Assembly: GCF_004302915.1 (NCBI RefSeq)
Contig: NZ_QQBI01000008.1
Coordinates: 61,576-125,575, forward strand
Source of the DNA: Komagataeibacter xylinus
GTDB lineage: Bacteria > Pseudomonadota > Alphaproteobacteria > Acetobacterales > Acetobacteraceae
Direction: 5' to 3'
DNA: 64,000 bases
The notes under the pieces were generated by a model. It was not told where the DNA came from. It did not search any database and was given only the letters and a program-made list of their open reading frames with translations. Position numbers and translations under genes: made by a program. Of the stretch, positions 43,095 through 51,622 are shown piece by piece; position 1 is the stretch's first letter; the number at the start of each line of letters is the position of its first letter.

Positions 43095-45863
43095 TCAATG
43101 TGCATCCGCCCAGTTCGTTCCGGTCCCGGTTTCCACGACCAGGGGCACTGACAGGGCCGCCGCGGATTCCATGACCTGTTTGACGAGGGCTGCCAGACGA
43201 TCGGCATCATCCTTGCGCACCTCGAACACAAGTTCGTCATGGACCTGAAGGAGCATGCGTCCGTCAAGCCCCGCATCGGACAGGGCAGCCGGAATTCGCA
43301 CCATGGCGCGCTTGATGATGTCGGCCGCACCGCCCTGCAGCGGCGCGTTGATGGCCTGCCGCTCGGCATAGTTGCGGCGCACGGCACTCTTCTCAGCAAT
43401 GCCCGGCACAAAGCAGCGGCGGCCAAAGGGTGTTGTGACATAGCCGTTCTTGCGCGCCTCCGCCTTCACCCGCTCCATATAGTCGCGGATGCCGGGATAG
43501 CGGGCGAAATAGGCGTCGATGTAACCCCTTGCCTCACCGGGGGAGATGCCAAGCTGGCGACTCAGGCCAAAGGCGCTGATGCCGTAGATGATGCCAAAAT
43601 TGATGGCCTTGGCGCGCCTGCGCGTGAGCGGGTCCATGCCCTCAAGCGGGATGCCGAACACCTCGGAGGCCGTGCGGGCGTGGATGTCCTGCCGCAGTTC
43701 GAACGCCTCACGCAATGCGGGAATATCCGCCACATCGGCCAGAAGCCGCAGCTCGATCTGTGAATAATCCGCCGAGACCAGCACATGACCCGGTTCCGCC
43801 ACAAAGGCGCGGCGGATGCGCCCGCCCTCTTCCGTGCGGATGGGGATGTTCTGCAGGTTGGGGTCGTTCGATGACAGGCGGCCCGTTGTCGTCACCGCCA
43901 TCTGGAAGGACGTGTGCACGCGGCCCGTAGCGGGGTTGATCTGGTTGAGCAGCGCATCGGCATAGGTGCTCTTGAGCTTGGCGAGCTGCCGCCAGGCCAG
44001 GATCCGCGCAGGCAGGTCGTGGCCCTGGTCGGCCAGGTCCTGCAACACCGCCGAATCCGTGCCCCATGCGCCCGCCTTGGTGCGCTTGCCGCCGGGCAGG
44101 CCCATCTCGTCAAACAGGATCTCGCCCAGCTGCTTGGGGGAGCCGACATTGAAGTCACGCCCGGCCAGCGTGTGAATCTCGGCCTCGATCACCCCCATAC
44201 GCTGCGCGAACTCGGTGGACATGGCGCGCAGGTCATTGGCATCAACCCTGATGCCCGCCCGCTCCATATCCGCCAGGATGGGCACCAGCGGGCGCTCCAT
44301 TTCCTCATACAGCGCCAGTGCCTTATTGGTGCGCAGCTGGGGTTTGAGCACCTGCCACAGGCGCAGGGTCACATCCGCATCTTCCGCCGCATACGGCGTG
44401 GCGCGGTCAATCGCCACCTGCGAGAACACGACCCGCTTGCGGCCCGTGCCGGTCACTTCATCATAGGGGATGGGCGTATGGTCGAGTGTGAGGCGCGAAA
44501 GCTCGTCCATCCCCTGCCCGTGCTGCCCCGCGGACTGCGCGTAAGAGATCAGCATGGTGTCATCGATCGGGGCAGGCTGCACGCTGCCCGCCTGTGTCAG
44601 CACCAGCAGGTCGAACTTGGCGTTCTGGAAGACCTTGAGCACGGACGGGTCGGCAAAAAGCGGCTCGAGGATTTCCAGCGCGGTCTGCGCCTTCATCTGG
44701 GGCGTGCCCGCGCTGTCCATCAGGTCAACCTGATGGCCCAGCGGAATGTAGCATGCCCGCCCGCAGCGTGGCGCAAGCGAGATGCCGACCAGCGGGGCCG
44801 TGAGCGGGTCCAGCCCGTCGGTTTCGGTATCGACCGCGCACATGCCGCTCGTGCGGGCCTCACTGACCCATTCCCGCAACACCTCGGGGTCGGTTACGGT
44901 GATGTAGGGGCCATAAGGCTCGGCCGGAAAGGGCGGGCGCTGGGCCACCGGGGCCGCGGCCAGCGTGTCATGCGCCGAGATGCGCGGGCGCGGCTTTACC
45001 TTGATGCCCATGCGCTGCAGCAGCGATGAAAATCCCATATCCGACAGCCATGCGCCAAGCCGCTCCATGTCCACATCGCAGCAGCCCAGATCGGCCAGCT
45101 TCTCGGGGCAGGGCGCGTCCTCGCACAGCGTGACGAGTTTGTAGGACAGGCGGGCCATGTCGGCATGGGCCAGCAGGTTCTCGCGCCGCTTGGAAGGCTT
45201 CATGCCCTCCGCACCCGCCAGGATGGCATCGAGCGAGCCATATTCCGCCATCAGGGCCGATGCGGTCTTGGGGCCAATTCCGGGCACGCCGGGCACGTTG
45301 TCCACCGGGTCGCCGATCAGGGCCTGCACCTGCGCCACACGGTCCGGGGCTACGCCAAATTTTGCCTCGACTTCCTTCGGTCCGATCGGCCGGTTCTTGA
45401 TCGGGTCCATCATCATCACGCCGGGGCGGATGAGCTGCATCAGGTCCTTGTCGGATGAATAGATGGTGCACTGGCCGCCCGCATCGGTGGCCTTGCGGGC
45501 GTAGGCTGCGATCAGGTCATCGGCTTCCCAGCCCGCCTGCTCGATGGCGGGCACGCCAAAGGCTGCCGTGGCGTCGCGCACGAGGCTGAACTGCGGGCGC
45601 AGCTCCTCGGGCGGTTCGGGGCGGTGGGCCTTGTATTCGCCATACAGGTCATTGCGGAAGGTATGGCGCCCCGCATCGAATATGACGGCCAGATGCGTGC
45701 CCGCATGCTCGCGCAAAAGCCGCGAGAGCATGTTGGTGAAACCATAGACCGCGTTGACGGGCGTGCCATCGGGGCTGGTCATGGGCGGCAGGGCGTGGAA
45801 GGCGCGGAAGATGTACCCCGAGCCATCCACCAGGATCAGGTGAAGCGGCGTGTCGCTGGACAT
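43095..45863 (-). CDS. polA: DNA polymerase I
   Basis: 922 residues with all three domains: the 5' nuclease (about 1-290), a 3'-5' exonuclease with its acidic motifs intact (CAVDTETDGLD, FQNAKFDLLV, YAAEDADVTLRLW), and the polymerase (motif A VSADYSQIELRLLADV, O-helix RRRAKAINFGIIYG, motif C LLQVHDELVFEV). It fills gaps in repair and removes Okazaki primers. It is the first gene of a polA-SCO-SBP run with short gaps. Confidence 0.96.
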   Translation of the reverse strand: MSSDTPLHLILVDGSGYIFRAFHALPPMTSPDGTPVNAVYGFTNMLSRLLREHAGTHLAVIFDAGRHTFRNDLYGEYKAHRPEPPEELRPQFSLVRDATAAFGVPAIEQAGWEADDLIAAYARKATDAGGQCTIYSSDKDLMQLIRPGVMMMDPIKNRPIGPKEVEAKFGVAPDRVAQVQALIGDPVDNVPGVPGIGPKTASALMAEYGSLDAILAGAEGMKPSKRRENLLAHADMARLSYKLVTLCEDAPCPEKLADLGCCDVDMERLGAWLSDMGFSSLLQRMGIKVKPRPRISAHDTLAAAPVAQRPPFPAEPYGPYITVTDPEVLREWVSEARTSGMCAVDTETDGLDPLTAPLVGISLAPRCGRACYIPLGHQVDLMDSAGTPQMKAQTALEILEPLFADPSVLKVFQNAKFDLLVLTQAGSVQPAPIDDTMLISYAQSAGQHGQGMDELSRLTLDHTPIPYDEVTGTGRKRVVFSQVAIDRATPYAAEDADVTLRLWQVLKPQLRTNKALALYEEMERPLVPILADMERAGIRVDANDLRAMSTEFAQRMGVIEAEIHTLAGRDFNVGSPKQLGEILFDEMGLPGGKRTKAGAWGTDSAVLQDLADQGHDLPARILAWRQLAKLKSTYADALLNQINPATGRVHTSFQMAVTTTGRLSSNDPNLQNIPIRTEEGGRIRRAFVAEPGHVLVSADYSQIELRLLADVADIPALREAFELRQDIHARTASEVFGIPLEGMDPLTRRRAKAINFGIIYGISAFGLSRQLGISPGEARGYIDAYFARYPGIRDYMERVKAEARKNGYVTTPFGRRCFVPGIAEKSAVRRNYAERQAINAPLQGGAADIIKRAMVRIPAALSDAGLDGRMLLQVHDELVFEVRKDDADRLAALVKQVMESAAALSVPLVVETGTGTNWADAH

Positions 45864-45877
45864 GGATGTAGAGGCTG

Positions 45878-46093
45878 TCAGTGCGCGTCACCCACCGGTG
45901 CATCGGGGTTGAGCACGAACAGGCGGGAGCAGTAGGGGCAGAAGGTCTGGTGATGGGCGATACGCAGGAACACGCGCGGGTGGCCAAGCGCGCCGAGGCC
46001 GCCATCACAGGACAGGGTGCGCGAATCGACCACAATGGTTTCAATCGTGCCCAGGCGGGGGTGCGGTGCGGGATCGTGGGACAGGGCTTGCAT
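45878..46093 (-). CDS. CHCC-type zinc-finger protein
   Basis: 71 residues. The segment VDSRTLSCDGGLGALGHPRVFLRI followed by CPYCSRLFVL gives Cys-His-Cys-Cys zinc ligands, the zf-CHCC family (related to the mitochondrial complex I subunit NDUFS6/accessory proteins). Its role in bacteria is unclear. The start is chosen by the domain; the ribosome site is weak, so a leaderless transcript is possible. It precedes polA by 14 bases on the same strand. Confidence 0.78.
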   Translation of the reverse strand: MQALSHDPAPHPRLGTIETIVVDSRTLSCDGGLGALGHPRVFLRIAHHQTFCPYCSRLFVLNPDAPVGDAH

Positions 46094-46166
46094 TCTGATC
46101 GGCCTCGGGTTGTTGTCCGGCTTGGATTTGCATGGCGCGCCCGATGGGTGGACCATGCGCTGGCCC

Positions 46167-47252
46167 ATGATGATACGCAGGATTGCCGTGCTTTCAAACA
46201 TTCGCCTGTCACGCCTGCTTTATCCAGCGCTTTTTGTGATGTTGACCGCCTGCGCCACCCACGAGGCCCCAGCCCCCACGCCGCCCGCGCGGCATGCCGA
46301 ACTCGCCCGCCTCATACCGCCTGACCGCGTGGTGGATATTGCGGGCGTGGGTGCCGTGCCCCTGCGCATCTGGCCCGCCCATGGGCCGGAACGCGCGGTG
46401 ATCCTGGCGCTGCACGGCTTCAATGACAGCCGCGATGCATGGGAGCGCCCGGCACCCGCGCTCAATGCCGCCGGGCTGGGCGTGGTCGCCCCCGACCTGC
46501 CCGGCTTTGGCCAGACACAGGCACGCGGAGGCTGGGTGGGCACGGATGCGCTGCGCCGCACGGTCAGCACCCTGATCACCACCATTGGCCGTGAACACCC
46601 CGGCGTGCCGCTCTACATCATGGGCGAGAGCATGGGCGGCGCACTGGCCGCCGTAATGGCGGCGCGGCCTGACGCCCTGCCGGTAGCAGGCACGATCCTG
46701 CTCGCCCCCGCGCTGTGGGACCTGGACGCAGGCGCGCGCCTGACCACCCACCTGATGGCGGCCATGGCCCCGCGCTGGCGGCTGAGCGGGCGCGAACTGC
46801 CCGTGCACGTGACCGCAGCCGATGACCAGATGGCCCTTGCCCGCCTGTATTACGACCCGCTGACCCTGCGCGACACATCCACCACAGCACTCGCCGGGCT
46901 GACCGACCTCATGCATCAGGCCGCCCATGCCAGTGCCCGCATGCATGGCCCCGTGCTGGTGTTGTATGGCGGGCGCGACCAGATCGTGCCCGCCGCCGCC
47001 ATGGCGCGGGCGTGGCGGCACATGCCCACGGGCACAAGGCTGGATTACATACCCAACGGCTACCACCTGCTGACCCGCGGGCGGGCGGGCGGCAAGGTGA
47101 CGGCAGACATGACCAGCTGGATCCTGCACCCCGAGCGCTTCCTGCCCTCGGGCGGGGATGCGGCGACGGCGGCATGGATGGCCGAACCCGCAGGCCACGA
47201 CGCCCCGCTGCCCATCCTGCCCGGACGGATGGACGCAATCGCGCCGCGATGA
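46167..47252 (+). CDS. Alpha/beta hydrolase lipoprotein (monoacylglycerol lipase-like)
   Basis: 361 residues. The N-terminus ends in a lipobox (LFVMLTAC). The hydrolase core has the oxyanion strand ILALHGFNDSRDAW, nucleophile elbow GESMGG, Asp in VLYGGRDQIVPA and late His in GYHLLTRG, so the triad is intact. It resembles PldB/monoglyceride lipases acting on lysolipids or acylglycerols in the periplasm. An in-frame reading extends upstream, but the lipoprotein signal sets the start. Confidence 0.83.
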   Translation: MMIRRIAVLSNIRLSRLLYPALFVMLTACATHEAPAPTPPARHAELARLIPPDRVVDIAGVGAVPLRIWPAHGPERAVILALHGFNDSRDAWERPAPALNAAGLGVVAPDLPGFGQTQARGGWVGTDALRRTVSTLITTIGREHPGVPLYIMGESMGGALAAVMAARPDALPVAGTILLAPALWDLDAGARLTTHLMAAMAPRWRLSGRELPVHVTAADDQMALARLYYDPLTLRDTSTTALAGLTDLMHQAAHASARMHGPVLVLYGGRDQIVPAAAMARAWRHMPTGTRLDYIPNGYHLLTRGRAGGKVTADMTSWILHPERFLPSGGDAATAAWMAEPAGHDAPLPILPGRMDAIAPR

Positions 47253-47307
47253 TTTTTCCCGATTGGGGCTGGCGTTCCGGCCTGTGGCGATGTATGCAGG
47301 CGTGAGT

Positions 47308-47384
47308 GGACTCGTAGCTCAGCTGGATAGAGCGTCGCCCTCCGAAGGCGAAGGTCGAAGGTTCGAATCCTTTCGAGTCCGCCA
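47308..47384 (+). tRNA. tRNA-Arg (CCG anticodon)
   Basis: A 77-nt cloverleaf. The acceptor stem is GGACTCG with CGAGTCC, the D-arm is GCTC/GAGC, the anticodon stem is TCGCC/GGCGA with loop CTCCGAA (anticodon CCG at 47342-47344), the T-loop is TTCGAAT, and the terminal CCA is encoded. Its 3' end is the likely attachment site of the accessory region that follows. Confidence 0.97.
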
Positions 47385-47677
47385 TCATCCCCTAAAATTA
47401 TCAATAAAATCAGTCTTTTGTGGCGTCACGTCTGGGTTTCATCCACGATTAAACCCATGATGAGCGATGCGCTTTCCGGGGACGTTCTGACACGTCCAGA
47501 CCGGTTTTGAACGCGGTTTGGCCCTGTTCCAAACCCTCATAATCACTCCCCATCATTTCACATCCCAAGTGGTCCTGCCTGCGGTCACCAGCCTACAGGC
47601 GGCAGCTCCCTTGCTCTGGTTGAAAATTGTAAGGAAGCCTTGCTGTGGATGACTGCGCCCTGGTGCATGGGGCCTAA
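47385..47677. other. Region between tRNA and recombinase, no gene seen
   Basis: No ORF with a ribosome site and no copy of the tRNA 3' end was found by eye. It marks the probable left edge of the accessory region. Confidence 0.4.
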
Positions 47678-48226
47678 TCAGCCAGCCACTTTCCCCAGGC
47701 ACCGATAGACAGACGTGCGACCAATTCCCAGCCGCCGGGCGATCTCGGTCGGGCTGATCCCCTCCGCATTCATGGCATGGATCTGGTCGCGGTCGATGGA
47801 TGGTCTGCGCCCCTTATAGACACCGCGCTCCTTGGCCGCCGCGATCCCTTCCATCTGGCGCTCCTTGCGGAGGTTGGTCTCGAACTCCGCGAACACCCCC
47901 AGCATATCGAGGAACGCCTTGCCGGCTGCCGTGCCGGTATCGACGGGCTGCTCCGTGCATTGCAGTTGCGCGCCCTTGGCCTTCACCTCCGCGATGATGG
48001 TTTGCAGGTCAGCTATGGAACGGGCCAGCCGGTCTATGCGCGTCACCACCAGAACATCACCCTCCCGGAGGAAGGCCAGCAGCGTTTCCAGTTCGGACCG
48101 CCCTTCCCTGCTCGTGCCGGATTTCTTCTCGACGCGGATCATGTCGCACCCGGCGTTGGTGAGTGCTTCCTCCTGCGTGGCAGCGTTCTGATCGATGGTC
48201 GAGACGCGGGCATATCCGTATCGCAT
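47678..48226 (-). CDS. Serine recombinase (resolvase/invertase family)
   Basis: 182 residues, complete. The catalytic N-terminus YGYARVSTIDQN holds the nucleophile Ser. TRIDRLARSIADL and LGVFAEFETNLRKERQMEGI are the resolvase core motifs. A C-terminal helix-turn-helix (SPTEIARRLGIGRTSVYRCL) follows. It would resolve, invert or mobilise DNA at short crossover sites. Inverted GTGTTCC-type motifs lie in its upstream region and may be its or another protein's sites. Confidence 0.92.
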   Translation of the reverse strand: MRYGYARVSTIDQNAATQEEALTNAGCDMIRVEKKSGTSREGRSELETLLAFLREGDVLVVTRIDRLARSIADLQTIIAEVKAKGAQLQCTEQPVDTGTAAGKAFLDMLGVFAEFETNLRKERQMEGIAAAKERGVYKGRRPSIDRDQIHAMNAEGISPTEIARRLGIGRTSVYRCLGKVAG

Positions 48227-48242
48227 GGCGTGATCCCTAAAA

Positions 48243-48373
48243 GTGTTCCGTTTGGGTCTAGACCCTCACCCATAATGTTCCATTTGCAATTAGACAACCC
48301 TAATGGAACACGGAAAGCCGCCATTCGGGTGTTCCGCTCCGTTGCACCGTATCGGTATACCCTTCTGGAACAC
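48243..48373. repeat. Cluster of GTGTTCC(G/A) motifs upstream of recombinase
   Basis: GTGTTCCG (48243 and 48329) and TGGAACAC (48304 and 48366) occur in both orientations. TGTTCCATT (48276) and AATGGAACA (48302) form a 9-bp inverted repeat. The same core makes up the iteron array at 56.05-56.29 kb. Confidence 0.75.
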
Positions 48374-48527
48374 GCAGACGCACCGGGAAACACCGGGACA
48401 TATCATCCGGGTTTCATGCTCGTTCAGGACAGTACCGATCACCCCATGGCAACCAACCAAAGCATTTGCGCTTTCTGATTATGAGATGCCCTGTCCCCCC
48501 TCTTCGATCAGAGCCTAAGGACTTCAT

Positions 48528-49106
48528 ATGCCTGTCATCCGCATAACGGTTACGGACGAGCAGAAAGCGGCCATTGAAAGCGCAGGTTCTGCTGACCTTG
48601 CGGCATATATCCATGCTGCGGTGCTCAGGCAGATCGCTTACGATCAATCCCAAGACCAAATGACAGATATGTTGCAGAGGGTTGAACTTGCTCTCGCGCG
48701 CCTGGAGCAGACCTTAGAAAGGGCTGAATCTGCGCCGATTACCCCCACCGCGGCCGTGAGGGAGACAGGACACAGAGGCAAACTTACCTCCCGTGCAGAA
48801 CTTGCCCGACGGCTTGGCCGATCAGAACGAACGCTCAGGCGATATCTTCCCGCTGTGCCCGGCCTTTCGGGCGTAAAGATCGGTCGCACGGTCTACTTCA
48901 CCAATGCAGATATCGAACGAATTCAAGACTCCTTCCGTTGCCCTTATCCCGCGGCAAGAGAGGTTTCTGATGCTTCCGGCACACTTCGCTCCGTATCGAC
49001 CGTAAACCTATCACGGTCAAAAAGCACGGCGCGCGATGCATTGGTCGCACGCATGAAAAAGTTGCTGGATGAGCAGAAAAAGGGAAGATCCAAAAAGCAG
49101 CCATAA
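48528..49106 (+). CDS. Ribbon-helix-helix plus helix-turn-helix DNA-binding protein
   Basis: 192 residues. The N-terminal MPVIRITVTDEQKAAIESAG segment and following helices look like a ribbon-helix-helix domain. A coiled segment (LQRVELALARLEQTLERAE) joins it to a helix-turn-helix (SRAELARRLGRSERTLRRYL). A basic tail ends the protein. The N-terminus is related to that of the 120-residue protein nearby. Roles in plasmid/island partition or transfer are possible. AAGGA precedes the ATG. Confidence 0.65.
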   Translation: MPVIRITVTDEQKAAIESAGSADLAAYIHAAVLRQIAYDQSQDQMTDMLQRVELALARLEQTLERAESAPITPTAAVRETGHRGKLTSRAELARRLGRSERTLRRYLPAVPGLSGVKIGRTVYFTNADIERIQDSFRCPYPAAREVSDASGTLRSVSTVNLSRSKSTARDALVARMKKLLDEQKKGRSKKQP

Positions 49107-49223
49107 CGGATTGTGGAGAGCATCACCCGGAGTGCGTGGCTTGATGCCAGCAGCGCGAGGTCAATTCTTTAGCCGCCCGCAATTTTTTCACTCCCTAAAA
49201 ACGCGCGCGCGAGGCTGCCCCAT

Positions 49224-49502
49224 CTACTTAGGGGGTGCAGCGTCCTTGTGGCCCAATAGCCGGTCCACGGCCTGCTGATCCTTCTGAATCATCGCCAGCA
49301 AGGTGCGGGCTGCAGGATCAGGCTTCCGGCGTCCTTGCTCCCAGTCGGCCATAGCAGAAGCGGTAAAGCCATACCGCCTGGCAAATGCGGCCTGTGACAT
49401 TGGGTAGTACCGGCTTTGAGGGTTCCGTGCCCCTTGCCTGATGCTGAACACGTCCACCACCTCCGGCGGTGTCCATTCGGATATGGGTTTGGTGCCTGCC
49501 AT
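49224..49502 (-). CDS. XRE-family regulator (HigA/NadS antitoxin-like)
   Basis: 92 residues. MSQAAFARRYGFTASAMADWEQGRRKPDPAARTLLAMIQKD is the helix-turn-helix pattern of single-domain antitoxin-type regulators. No toxin gene is recognisable next to it, so it may act as a stand-alone repressor. Three inverted-repeat motifs lie further upstream. Confidence 0.8.
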   Translation of the reverse strand: MAGTKPISEWTPPEVVDVFSIRQGARNPQSRYYPMSQAAFARRYGFTASAMADWEQGRRKPDPAARTLLAMIQKDQQAVDRLLGHKDAAPPK

Positions 49503-50060
49503 GCCGCATCATATTACGGGCTGACCTACCCCGGCAATGCCGGGATTAATAGCACAGTACGCGCGCGCGCACGCGAGGGAGCATGTTATTTTTGGCTGTA
49601 TTCCGCCATTTCCGTGCAAAGTGCCTGCTGGTCAATGCTGGTATTGAGACGCTGGAATCCGTCACTCGGGAAATAGCCCGACTGGGGGCATTGAGCGATG
49701 GCTGTGATACACATGAGACAGGTCCACACGCGCGCAATAGCGCTACAGGACCATGACCCGCTGACCGCCTTCACTACGAGATACGCGCACGCGCGCGAGA
49801 GGATTGGTTCGCCAGTTCCGGCGGATCAAAATTACCAGACCGACGATTTGTGCGTCCGAATTTCATTCGCACAGAGCCTCCAAAAACCAGAAACGCAAGC
49901 GTCCGCAATTCGGACGGATGCAGCCCCGTGTGGCGACGAAATCCGCGGGCACTGATCGTCCGAAATACGGACGAACCATGAGCGAGCTGCACACGCGCAA
50001 GGGCGTGCCTGGATGGCCAAATCAGCCACCCAGATCCCCGGCAGCGCGGATCGGTTGCTC
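49503..50060. other. Long intergenic region with CG-alternating tracts and inverted repeats
   Basis: No convincing gene. It contains ACGCGCGCGCGCACGCGAGG (49559 on) and a similar tract near 49786, both alternating purine-pyrimidine, and the three operator-like repeats listed separately. Confidence 0.5.
49853..49973. promoter_or_regulatory. Three CGTCCG-N5-CGGACG operator-like inverted repeats
   Basis: Two perfect copies (49900-49916 and 49957-49973) and one with a mismatched right arm (49853-49869) occur 47 and 57 bases apart. The palindrome and its repetition suggest binding sites for a dimeric regulator, perhaps the XRE or ribbon-helix-helix protein nearby. Confidence 0.65.
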
Positions 50061-50423
50061 TTACCGGATACTCAGCGGAGGCCAGCCCGCCTGCTTCACA
50101 CTCGCTATGGCGGAGGTCGTCTTGCCCGGCTGTATGATGCCACGCAACTGCAGCACCACCTCGGCCAGCATCCCCATAACCTCCGGCGACACGTCTGCCT
50201 TCACGGGTGCGTCCGGCTTGGCATGGGCCCTATCCAGCCTATCCGCCAGACGCCCGACAGTGCGCTCAAGGTCAAACAGCCGGTATTCGATCCTGTCCAA
50301 TCGCTCACTCTGTTCCACCTGCCTGAACACCGCGTCACGAATGTATTGGGACTGGTTCACCCCACACACCGCATCGAGGTCCATTTTCTGCTGTTCGGTC
50401 ACTTTGAAGGTGATGATTGGCAT
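50061..50423 (-). CDS. Ribbon-helix-helix-type protein (120 aa)
   Basis: The N-terminus MPIITFKVTEQQKMDLDAV with SQYIRDAVFRQVEQSERLDR resembles a ribbon-helix-helix DNA-binding dimer followed by a coiled segment. It resembles the N-terminal half of the 192-residue protein at 48.5 kb, so the two are probably paralogues. Such proteins act as partition or relaxosome accessory factors on plasmids. The role here is unproved. Confidence 0.6.
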   Translation of the reverse strand: MPIITFKVTEQQKMDLDAVCGVNQSQYIRDAVFRQVEQSERLDRIEYRLFDLERTVGRLADRLDRAHAKPDAPVKADVSPEVMGMLAEVVLQLRGIIQPGKTTSAIASVKQAGWPPLSIR

Positions 50424-50709
50424 GGGAAATCCTTGTTCTCGACCTGCCTAAAAGGACGGGTCAAAATTTATTACCCGCGTTGGCGGTTTCCCAAGGAAAA
50501 ATGCCGGTCTGGTATTAAACTTTTTTCCGTTTCTGAGCGGCTCTGATTTTTTATCATAGATTTTTCAATGCCTTACAGTCCATCAGGACTGCGTATTGTG
50601 TATAGACCAGATTAAGGACACAAAACGGAGACATATTTGAAAAGGCACCCGCCACCCAGCACAATGGCCTGAAACATAGTCCCCATCCCCTGAGCGGAGC
50701 GACCTGCCC
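50424..50709. promoter_or_regulatory. AT-rich divergent region with palindrome
   Basis: CAGTCC-N4-GGACTG (50576-50591) is a perfect palindrome in an AT-rich promoter-like stretch between divergent genes. No gene is seen. Confidence 0.45.
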
Positions 50710-51168
50710 ATGCCGATCAAGCGAAAAGCCGTCGCCGTGATGCGCAAGCGACTGCCGTGGATCGAGCGCAAGATGCAGGATGGATACAGCCGGAAAGCCG
50801 TCTGGGAGATGCTCAGGACACAGGAGCGGCTATCCCTCACGTTCAGCTCATTCATCACTACCCTGGCCCGCGTCCGGCAAGAGCATGAACTGACCCGGCC
50901 GAAGCGACAGGTCATTCATCGCAAGCGCGCCACGGTGGCATGGAAAACCACTCCTCCCGCACAGAACGATCAGGGCACTGAAGCCCCGCCAACCGAAATG
51001 CCGATGACTGGTGATGAGGGAACCGCCATGACGGAGGTGCCCCCGAGCAGCGAACATCCCCTGCCGGACCATTCGACGGTGCCTGATGCGCCCGAAGCTG
51101 ACGAGGCCACAGACGAGAACAGAGAAGGCAAACGGAAGGGATTTTTCAGCCGCTTGTTTGGTGCATAG
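50710..51168 (+). CDS. TraK/DUF5338-like plasmid-type protein (tentative)
   Basis: 152 residues. The N-terminal part (about 10-60; RLPWIERKMQDGYSRKAVWEMLRTQERLSLTFSSFITTLARVR) resembles the small DNA-binding domain of TraK-type conjugation accessory proteins. The rest is acidic and Pro-rich, ending in the amphipathic motif GFFSRLFGA. The call is tentative. It leads the HTH, tape-measure and TerS genes on the same strand. Confidence 0.5.
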   Translation: MPIKRKAVAVMRKRLPWIERKMQDGYSRKAVWEMLRTQERLSLTFSSFITTLARVRQEHELTRPKRQVIHRKRATVAWKTTPPAQNDQGTEAPPTEMPMTGDEGTAMTEVPPSSEHPLPDHSTVPDAPEADEATDENREGKRKGFFSRLFGA

Positions 51169-51180
51169 GGAGACGCGACA

Positions 51181-51453
51181 ATGGATGGTGCATTACCGCG
51201 CTGGCTAGATCGAAAGGCACTGGCTCATTACCTTTCAATCAGTCCCAATCGCGTTCGTTATCTTCAGCAAGCAGGAAAACTGCCACAGACGAATTATCAC
51301 CTCGGCCCACGCTCACCGCGCTGGGACAGGCATGAAGTTGATAAAAAAATGCTTGAAGGCAGCGATACAGCGAAAAAAAAGCAAGACATGGACGCTATTG
51401 TTGCCAAGATTTGTGAAGAAAACCGCAATTATAGACACCGGCGCAAAAAGTGA
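51181..51453 (+). CDS. Excisionase/AlpA-like helix-turn-helix protein (90 aa)
   Basis: LDRKALAHYLSISPNRVRYLQQAGKLP followed by RWDRHEVDK is the winged-helix pattern of small MerR/excisionase-type DNA-binding proteins. The C-terminal half is strongly basic. It starts 12 bases after the previous gene. A regulator or recombination directionality factor is possible. Confidence 0.55.
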   Translation: MDGALPRWLDRKALAHYLSISPNRVRYLQQAGKLPQTNYHLGPRSPRWDRHEVDKKMLEGSDTAKKKQDMDAIVAKICEENRNYRHRRKK

Positions 51454-51622
51454 TGGAAATCTGCTAACAATCATTGATACGGGCTAAATGCTTTCCTGCA
51501 AACACCAGAAACGCCGATAAAGTAGACACTTACTCCTTCAGGAAACTGTACTTCTTCCACATGAATTGATAAAATTCTCACGCTGTTTTCTGCCCATCCT
51601 GCGACCCGTGAGAAATATCTCC

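Noticed and set aside
49224..49502. Toxin-antitoxin pair
   Set aside because: The regulator looks antitoxin-like, but no adjacent frame resembles a toxin, so only a stand-alone regulator is called.
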